Below, piece after piece: positions 58,106 through 64,000 of a DNA stretch of 64,000 bases; the first letter of the stretch is position 1, and each line of letters starts with the position of its first letter. The notes under the pieces were generated by a model, which made no database searches, was not told the DNA's origin, and saw only the letters and a program-made list of their open reading frames with translations. The DNA is from Bacillus benzoevorans. Lineage in GTDB: Bacteria > Bacillota > Bacilli > Bacillales > Cytobacillaceae. The stretch is from positions 124,001-188,000 of the forward strand of contig NZ_JACHGK010000005.1 of NCBI RefSeq assembly GCF_014207535.1. Direction: 5' to 3'. Both the position numbers and the translations under genes were made by a program.

Positions 58106-60814
58106 ATGAAATTTGCGACAAGACTTTATGTTGGATTTGGGTTAGGGATCATGATGATGACGATCTTGTTATTATTGAATATCAGTATTCCAACAAAACA
58201 AAATCAAGAAATGAACGAATTAGTTCAGGAACATTATGAAATCATTAAAAGACTGCACGTCATTCGGGTTGAAACGTTTTTCTTATCATCGGATATATCG
58301 GGCTCATCTAAAATAGATATTAAAGGAAAATCAGTAGATGAAAGATTAACGACAATTAATGAAAGCGTTAATATCCTCAAACAATTCAAGGTAAATGAAA
58401 AGGAAGAGGAACAGTTACATCGCCTCACAAGACAGGTAGAGGAATATGCAGAGCTTTACAAAAGAATGGCGCTAGTGAAAAGTATGAATAGTGAAATCGA
58501 TGAAAACACTGTAAAAAAAATAAACAGCAGCAGAGATTCTATTTTTAATTTATCGACAGAATTAATTAACGAACAAGAAATCATCATGGATCAAACGATG
58601 AAAAATACGGAAGAGAGACTTCACTTTGTGATTAAAGTTGGCGCCGCTTCTATTATTAGCGGCATCGTCATTGGAATGCTTCTATCTATCTGGTCGATTC
58701 GCGCCATTACAGTACGGCTCGGAAGGGTTAAAAATGTCATGAATAGTGTTGAAAACGGTTCAGAGCAGCTGCCGCGGATTAAGATTATTAAAAAGGATGA
58801 AATCGGTGAAATTGCCATTGCCTACAATCAGATGGCTGCAGCACTTGAAACGCACGAAAAGAAAGAACGCCTGTATAAAGAAAGTATCGAAACGAAAAAC
58901 TGGCTGAAAACCCAATTAGCCGAACTGTCTGCTTTAGCGCAGGATGTATTGGATATTTCCGGCTTAGGAGAAAGATATATACAGTCACTTGTCCCGATCG
59001 TCGCAGCAAGCTATGGTGTGATTTACATAAAAAGAGAAGGCGACCGTCCATATGTGGAAAAGTTGGCTTCTTACGGGGATTATATGGGAAAGCAGCGTGT
59101 CGAGTATGGGGAAGGTCTTGTTGGTCAATGTCTGCTCGATGGAAAACCAATCAGGCTGCATGATATCCCCAAGAATTATATTAAAATATCTTCTGGTTTA
59201 GGAGAAGCGGAGCCAAGAAGCATTATGATCCTGCCGATTCAATTGAACGGTGAGGTATTAGCAGTTTTAGAAATTGCGAGTATCTATGAGTTTACTGAAT
59301 TCCATGATGAATTATTGCAAAAGGCAACAGAACAATTAGGGATTATTTTAAACCGCATTCAAAAACAAATGCAGGTTCATCAATTGTTAGAAGAAACACA
59401 GACATTAAATGATGAACTGCAAAGTCAGTCAGAGGAATTACAGCTGCAGCAGGAAGAATTAAGAACGATCAATGAAGAATTGGAAGGGCAATATAAACAG
59501 TCTGAACAACGGTCCGAGGATTTGCAAAAAGCGAAATTTGCTTTAGAGGAAAAGACACAGCAGCTTCTATTAAGCTCTCAATATAAATCAGAGTTTTTGG
59601 CGAATATGTCGCATGAATTACGAACACCATTAAATAGTTTATTAATTTTGGCGCAAATACTGGAAGAAAATAAAGAAGGTAATTTAACAGAAAAACAAAT
59701 TCAATATGCGAACACCATTCACTCATCAGGTAAGGATTTACTTGGGATCATCAATGAAATATTGGATATTTCAAAAATTGAATCGGGAAAGGTTGACCCG
59801 CAAATCAGTGAAATTGATACCAGGGGTATTATTTCTTTGATTAATAATCAATTTAGTGCCATGGCAGAGCAAAAGGGGATTCACTTTGAAGTGAGCATTG
59901 ATGAAGATGTTCCGTGCATCATTTATTCTGATGAACAAAAAATTTATCAAATATTAAAAAACTTAGTGGCTAATGCACTGAAATTCACGGTTGAAGGCAG
60001 TGTAAGGGTAAAAGTATACCGTTCCATCTCCAAATCCCATCCACAGAGAACAGAATCTTTAGCCTTTTGTGTATCCGATACAGGCATAGGGATTCCTAAG
60101 GAAAAACAAGAACTGATCTTTGAAGCTTTCCAGCAGGCAGATGGTACAACAAGCCGTAAATATGGCGGAACTGGACTAGGGCTATCGATCAGCAAAGGTT
60201 TAGCTGCTCTTCTTGGAGGCAGTATTACCGTAAACAGCAACGAAAACAAAGGAAGTGAATTTACATTCATTTTACCGGCATTAGTAGAATTAAATGCAAC
60301 TCACACAATAGAAAGAAAGGAGGCTGCAGCAGCTATTGAATCCAAAGGCATATACCAAATGAATGATGAAGAGTTACAGCATGGCGGTGATGATCATTCT
60401 GTCCTTGAGGAAGAACTGATAGCAGTAAGAGAAAACTTCCTCGCAGGAAAGCATATTTTATTGGTTGATGATGATATGCGGAATGTATTCGCCTTAACCA
60501 CCACATTGGAATCAGTCGGGATCCATGTACACTTTGCTGAAAATGGAAGGGAAGCACTAGAGGTATTAAATGAAAAGCCTATGATTGATCTCGTCCTAAT
60601 GGATATCATGATGCCGGAAATGGATGGATATGACGCGATGAAAAAAATAAGAGAACAGCCGGCTCTTGAAAAGCTGCCTATTATTGCCTTAACAGCAAAA
60701 GCAATGAAAGATGATCGAGAAAAATGTATCAATGCCGGGGCTTCTGATTATATAAGCAAACCGGTGAATATAGAACAACTCCTTTCTTTATTGAAAGTTT
60801 GGCTTTATCAATGA
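58106..60814 (+). CDS. Hybrid sensor histidine kinase (TM-HAMP-GAF-HisKA-HATPase-REC)
   Basis: In this 902-residue protein two transmembrane helices (about 7-29 and 174-196) flank an external helical sensor, followed by HAMP, a GAF domain (about 285-430), a coiled coil and a kinase core with His503 (NMSHELRTPLNS), N-box NALKFT, G boxes DTGIGIP and GTGLGLSIS. A receiver domain follows (about 785-902) with phospho-acceptor Asp833 (LVLMDIMMPEMDG). The start at 58106 has AGGGG; an upstream ATG at 58040 lacks a site. CheR and another REC-kinase follow in the same direction, 12 and 17 bases apart, so they form one operon. Confidence 0.9.
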   Translation: MKFATRLYVGFGLGIMMMTILLLLNISIPTKQNQEMNELVQEHYEIIKRLHVIRVETFFLSSDISGSSKIDIKGKSVDERLTTINESVNILKQFKVNEKEEEQLHRLTRQVEEYAELYKRMALVKSMNSEIDENTVKKINSSRDSIFNLSTELINEQEIIMDQTMKNTEERLHFVIKVGAASIISGIVIGMLLSIWSIRAITVRLGRVKNVMNSVENGSEQLPRIKIIKKDEIGEIAIAYNQMAAALETHEKKERLYKESIETKNWLKTQLAELSALAQDVLDISGLGERYIQSLVPIVAASYGVIYIKREGDRPYVEKLASYGDYMGKQRVEYGEGLVGQCLLDGKPIRLHDIPKNYIKISSGLGEAEPRSIMILPIQLNGEVLAVLEIASIYEFTEFHDELLQKATEQLGIILNRIQKQMQVHQLLEETQTLNDELQSQSEELQLQQEELRTINEELEGQYKQSEQRSEDLQKAKFALEEKTQQLLLSSQYKSEFLANMSHELRTPLNSLLILAQILEENKEGNLTEKQIQYANTIHSSGKDLLGIINEILDISKIESGKVDPQISEIDTRGIISLINNQFSAMAEQKGIHFEVSIDEDVPCIIYSDEQKIYQILKNLVANALKFTVEGSVRVKVYRSISKSHPQRTESLAFCVSDTGIGIPKEKQELIFEAFQQADGTTSRKYGGTGLGLSISKGLAALLGGSITVNSNENKGSEFTFILPALVELNATHTIERKEAAAAIESKGIYQMNDEELQHGGDDHSVLEEELIAVRENFLAGKHILLVDDDMRNVFALTTTLESVGIHVHFAENGREALEVLNEKPMIDLVLMDIMMPEMDGYDAMKKIREQPALEKLPIIALTAKAMKDDREKCINAGASDYISKPVNIEQLLSLLKVWLYQ

Positions 60815-60826
60815 TAGGGGGCATTT

Positions 60827-61687
60827 ATGAAATTCAAAAATTTTATGCAAGACTTGGAACAGGATCAATGCAGTGATTTGGAGAAAATTGAAATCGATCT
60901 TTTATTAGAGGGGATTTACCGCCATTATGGCTTCGATTTCCGTCATTATGCTTTCTCATCTATTCGCCGCAGAATATGGCATCGGATAAAGGCTGAAAAA
61001 ATGGAGACTGTTACAGCTCTGCTTGATAGAATTCTGCATGAGCCGCTGATGATGGAAAAGCTTTATCTTGATTTTTCGATCAATGTAACAGAAATGTTTC
61101 GAGATCCATTGTTTTTTAAAGCGATTCGCTGCAAAGTCCTGCCGCTCTTATCCGAATTGCCAAGTATCCGAATCTGGCACGCGGGCTGTTCGACCGGCGA
61201 AGAGGCCTTTTCAATGGCGATATTACTTCATGAAACAGGTTTGTATCACAAGGCAAAAATATATGCCACAGATATGAACAATCATGTCATACAACAGGCA
61301 AAGCTAGCCCAATTCCCACTAAAAAAAATGAAGGAATATACGAATAACTATGTAAACTCAGATGGAATCAATGATTTCTCAGAATATTATATGGTAAAAG
61401 GTGAAAAGGCTGTCTTCCATAAAGAACTGGCAAAAAATATTATTTTTGCCCAACATAATCTGGTCACCGATGGATCCTTTAATGAATTTCATCTGATCGT
61501 TTGCAGAAATGTATTAATCTATTTTGATCGGGAATTGCAGGCACGGGTGCATGATTTATTTTTAAATAGTCTATCTTCAAAAGGATTTTTAGCTCTAGGT
61601 AATCGAGAGGGTCTATCATTTTCCAAAAAAGAAAAATATTATACGGTCTTTGATGAAGATGAAAAAATATTTCGCAGGATTCAATAA
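60827..61687 (+). CDS. CheR-type protein-glutamate O-methyltransferase
   Basis: The 286-residue SAM-dependent methyltransferase has the small N-terminal helical domain (1-75), the SAM motif WHAGCSTGEEAFSMAILLHE (110-130), YATDMNNH and FHLIVCRNVLIYFDRELQ. CheR methylates chemoreceptor glutamates. No chemoreceptor or CheB is encoded nearby, and its neighbours are a HAMP/GAF kinase and a REC-kinase. It may therefore methylate the kinase operon's own partner or act as a stand-alone modifier. GGGGG precedes the ATG. Confidence 0.9.
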   Translation: MKFKNFMQDLEQDQCSDLEKIEIDLLLEGIYRHYGFDFRHYAFSSIRRRIWHRIKAEKMETVTALLDRILHEPLMMEKLYLDFSINVTEMFRDPLFFKAIRCKVLPLLSELPSIRIWHAGCSTGEEAFSMAILLHETGLYHKAKIYATDMNNHVIQQAKLAQFPLKKMKEYTNNYVNSDGINDFSEYYMVKGEKAVFHKELAKNIIFAQHNLVTDGSFNEFHLIVCRNVLIYFDRELQARVHDLFLNSLSSKGFLALGNREGLSFSKKEKYYTVFDEDEKIFRRIQ

Positions 61688-61704
61688 ATGGAAGTGAGGA
61701 TAGA

Positions 61705-63339
61705 ATGAAAAATCAAACTGTCAATATATTACTCGTTGATGATCGGGAAGAAAATTTAATCGCGTTAGAAGCAGTGTTATCTGCAAAAAACTATAATCTA
61801 ATAAAAGCTTATTCGGGCGAAGAAGCGTTAAAATATGTGTTAAAGGAAGAGTTTGCCGTTATCATCATGGATGTGCAAATGCCTGGAATCAATGGTTTTG
61901 AAACGGCCAAAATGATCCGAAAAAGAAAAAAAACACAAAATGTGCCCATTATTTTTATTACAGCTTTAAGCCAGACGGTTGAAAATATATTGCATGGTTA
62001 TTCAGTCGGGGCGATTGATTATATTATCAAACCTTTTGATGCGCTGATTTTAACCTATAAGGTAGATGGCTTAGTGGCCATGTATTTAAATAAAAAGAAA
62101 GTAGAAGAGCAAGCCAAAACAATTGCCAAATATACGAACGAACTGGCGGAAGCCTATCGGGCTCTGCAAATTAATGAAGAGAAACTGGAAGCATTAGTCA
62201 AAGAAAGAACAAATGAACTGAGCTTAACGAATGAAAAGCTGCTCCGTGAAATTAATGAAAAAGAAGCCGCTATGCTTAAACTGGAAGAAAGTGAAGAAAA
62301 ATACCGGCAGCTGACAGAAGAGTCACCGATGGCGATTCTTGTAAAAAAAGATCACTGCGACACGTATTCTTTTATCAATCAGACCGGCGTTCAGCTGTTT
62401 AAGGCAAATTCAAAAGAAGATGTATTAAAGCAGCCGATAAAAAAATTAATCCACCCGGGTGATTATGAAAGAATTGAAAAATTGAAGGAAGAGAGGGAGA
62501 AAGGACAGTTCACTCTGGAAGCGCGTTTAGTATGCATGAACGGAGAGGTAATCGATGCTGAAGTGAAAAGTATCCCGCTTATCTATAAGGGTGAACAGGC
62601 CCTCCATTTAATGATTCGTGATATTACAGAATTAAAGAGAAGCCGTGAATTTATGCAGCAATCTGAAAAACTGACCGTAGTAGGTGAGCTGGCAGCGGGA
62701 ATTGCCCATGAAATCAGAAATCCGTTAACCAGTTTAAAAGGGTTTACCCAGTTATTAGGTGATCAAATGGACTGCAATCATGAATATATGGACATCATGA
62801 TAACAGAGATTGAAAGAATTAATACGATTGTCGGTGAATTGTTATTGCTGGCAAAACCTAGTAAACTTGAATTTAAACAAATAAACTTAGGGGATATATT
62901 AGAAAATATTATTACACTTATGAATGCCCAGGCGAATCTTTATGGGGTAAAAATAAAGCTGGAGAGCAGCCAATCCTTAAGTGATCGCTATATTTTTGGC
63001 ATTGAGGATAAAATCAAACAGGTTTTTATTAATCTTGTCAAGAATGCCATTGAATCAATGGAAGATGGCGGAGAAGTGATCATTCAAGTAATGGAAGGGG
63101 AAAAATATTTCGAAATTAAATTCATTGACGGCGGATGCGGCATACCGCGCGAAATTCTTTCTAAGCTTGGTCAGCCATTTTTTACAACGAAAGACCGCGG
63201 TACCGGCTTAGGATTAATGGTGTGCTACAGTATTATCGAAAGCCATCATGGTACAATGCTTATTGATAGTGCATGCGGTCAAGGAACGACTGTATCTGTT
63301 TCTTTGCCTCTCTTCTGCACGGAAACGGTTATTTATTAA
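61705..63339 (+). CDS. REC-PAS-histidine kinase (response-regulator/kinase fusion)
   Basis: The 544-residue soluble protein starts with a receiver domain (1-125, Asp56 in IIMDVQMPGIN), then a coiled coil, a PAS domain (about 200-320), and a HisKA/HATPase core with His335 in AAGIAHEIRNPLTSLKGFTQLL. The H-box resembles those of sporulation and KinB-like kinases. It has no membrane segment, so its input is probably phosphotransfer from the first kinase in the operon. GTGAGG precedes the ATG. The output target is unknown. Confidence 0.9.
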   Translation: MKNQTVNILLVDDREENLIALEAVLSAKNYNLIKAYSGEEALKYVLKEEFAVIIMDVQMPGINGFETAKMIRKRKKTQNVPIIFITALSQTVENILHGYSVGAIDYIIKPFDALILTYKVDGLVAMYLNKKKVEEQAKTIAKYTNELAEAYRALQINEEKLEALVKERTNELSLTNEKLLREINEKEAAMLKLEESEEKYRQLTEESPMAILVKKDHCDTYSFINQTGVQLFKANSKEDVLKQPIKKLIHPGDYERIEKLKEEREKGQFTLEARLVCMNGEVIDAEVKSIPLIYKGEQALHLMIRDITELKRSREFMQQSEKLTVVGELAAGIAHEIRNPLTSLKGFTQLLGDQMDCNHEYMDIMITEIERINTIVGELLLLAKPSKLEFKQINLGDILENIITLMNAQANLYGVKIKLESSQSLSDRYIFGIEDKIKQVFINLVKNAIESMEDGGEVIIQVMEGEKYFEIKFIDGGCGIPREILSKLGQPFFTTKDRGTGLGLMVCYSIIESHHGTMLIDSACGQGTTVSVSLPLFCTETVIY

Positions 63340-63482
63340 ATTACCTTTCTATTGTAAAGATTTAAACTTTTTCTGAAAAGTAGATTAATAAATAGTTAAT
63401 GATTGTAAAATATTAGGAAAAGCAATGCTCATTTCCGCAAAAGTTTGTATACTGCACCTTGCAACAATATTTGGTAAGACCG

Positions 63483-63528
63483 AAAAGCATAATCGACCAG
63501 GTTAAACAATCAGATCGGTTATGCTTTT
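63483..63528. terminator. Terminator between the kinase operon and the ykuK-like gene
   Basis: AAAAGCATAATCGA (63483-63496) pairs with TCGGTTATGCTTTT (63515-63528) with one G-U pair. Placed between convergent genes, 144 bases after the kinase stop. Confidence 0.78.
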
Positions 63529-63577
63529 ATTTAACGATGGGAAAAGTTAGCATAATTGGCTTGTTAGAGGGAACTGT

Positions 63578-64000
63578 TTATTTTGTAAAGCGGTTAGCAT
63601 AGCTTGAGGCTACGAAGGATTCCGGTTTAATTTTCGGTTCCAAACCCATTGCTTCAATTCTCGCTGTCATTTCTTCCACATAAATTCTTGTTTTATTCCG
63701 GTTTCCGGAACCAATATCGATATGACCTTCCATCGTGAATGATGCCCCTTGATATATGTATGGGAGAACAATATCGATCATGTTCGATTTCCTTTCTTCT
63801 GTAAACAAAGATACAATTTCTTCTGTTAATGAAGTTTCATAAGAGATTCTTTCATGCAAACGCTCCATTCTGCGGGGCATACTGACTCTGCGAATGCAGG
63901 CCCATGCACCTTTTCCTTCATTAAGTATGACAATTCCGGTAATAAATATGGTTGATTTTAGATGGACTTGAGAATCCGTACCAATCATTAAACGATAATT
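63578..64000 (-). CDS. YkuK-like RNase H-fold protein (DUF458), 5' end outside the window
   Basis: The frame runs off the right edge (NYRLMIGTDSQVH... from base 64000). The visible residues have MIGTDSQVHLKSTIFITGIVI with the Asp of an RNase H-like active site, GAWACIRRV, and DIVLPYIYQGASFTMEGHIDIGSGN, as in Bacillus YkuK. Function not established. The gene is read leftward and ends 50 bases from a terminator. The N-terminal residues are missing, so no start can be given. Confidence 0.85.
   Translation of the reverse strand, partial: NYRLMIGTDSQVHLKSTIFITGIVILNEGKGAWACIRRVSMPRRMERLHERISYETSLTEEIVSLFTEERKSNMIDIVLPYIYQGASFTMEGHIDIGSGNRNKTRIYVEEMTARIEAMGLEPKIKPESFVASSYANRFTK

Noticed and set aside
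1..64000. CRISPR arrays, tRNA or rRNA genes, IS elements, prophage genes
   Set aside because: None was recognised: no regular spacer repeats, no transposase or integrase frames and no CCA-ended cloverleaf sequences were noticed by reading.

Overview
The window looks like a chromosomal segment of a low-GC, spore-forming, facultatively anaerobic member of the Bacillaceae (Bacillus in the broad sense). The evidence is strong GGAGG ribosome binding sites, frequent TTG/GTG starts, a spore-coat transglutaminase (tgl), Fnr with a C-terminal cysteine cluster, a narGHJI/fnr/narK nitrate-respiration block, a yrkEHIJ-like sulfur cluster and many Bacillus-type DUF proteins. The species cannot be named from the sequence alone. 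No rRNA, tRNA, CRISPR array, prophage or insertion sequence was seen.

Layout. 0-2.8 kb: end of a persulfide/sulfite operon (DsrE-like protein, rhodanese-metallo-beta-lactamase, TusA, TSUP exporter). 3-13.8 kb: single housekeeping or accessory genes: a CAP-domain secreted protein, a GGDEF/EAL protein, a V4R protein, BluB, Tgl, MaoC plus a CoA-transferase, a DUF429 protein and a DsbA-type protein. A 1-kb gap holds a newly noticed 53-residue gene with its own terminator. 14-22.9 kb: DoxX, a TipA-type MerR regulator with an internal start, NAT, DUF3892, DUF3870, YitT, a degenerate SDR, a guanylate-kinase-like protein, Ung and UspA. 23.2-29.4 kb: a linear azol(in)e-containing peptide (heterocycloanthracin/sonorensin-type) bacteriocin cluster: a Cys-rich precursor, an E1-like maturation protein, a fused SagC/YcaO cyclodehydratase and a duplicated SagB dehydrogenase. 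29.4-32 kb: PadR/HAAS/DUF4173 envelope genes sharing a palindromic operator. 32.3-35.5 kb: a Nudix (NrtR-like), NMN adenylyltransferase and ADP-ribosylglycohydrolase group, then another UspA.

35.5-44.4 kb: nitrate respiration (narI, narJ, narH, narG, fnr on the minus strand; narK on plus), with a perfect FNR box before narG and a one-mismatch box before narK. 44.4-45.5 kb: two rhodaneses and a glutaredoxin-like protein behind a promoter with a CsoR/CstR-like operator that resembles the one at 0.47 kb, so the two sulfur loci are probably co-regulated. 46.2-48.25 kb: thiC under a TPP riboswitch. 48.4-57.8 kb: GNAT, AEC transporter, small flavoprotein, NRDE protein, acetoacetyl-CoA ligase, an unknown secreted protein, DUF1540, FetAB and an endonuclease I without a signal peptide. 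58.1-63.3 kb: a three-gene signalling operon (HAMP-GAF-kinase-REC, CheR, REC-PAS-kinase). 63.6-64 kb: a truncated YkuK-like protein.

The most unusual content is the bacteriocin cluster, with its strict Cys-x-x repeat, its TTG start behind a two-codon mini-ORF, its internal terminator and its lack of adjacent export or immunity genes. Next are the TipAL/TipAS arrangement and the shared operator motifs, which allow regulon predictions from sequence alone.
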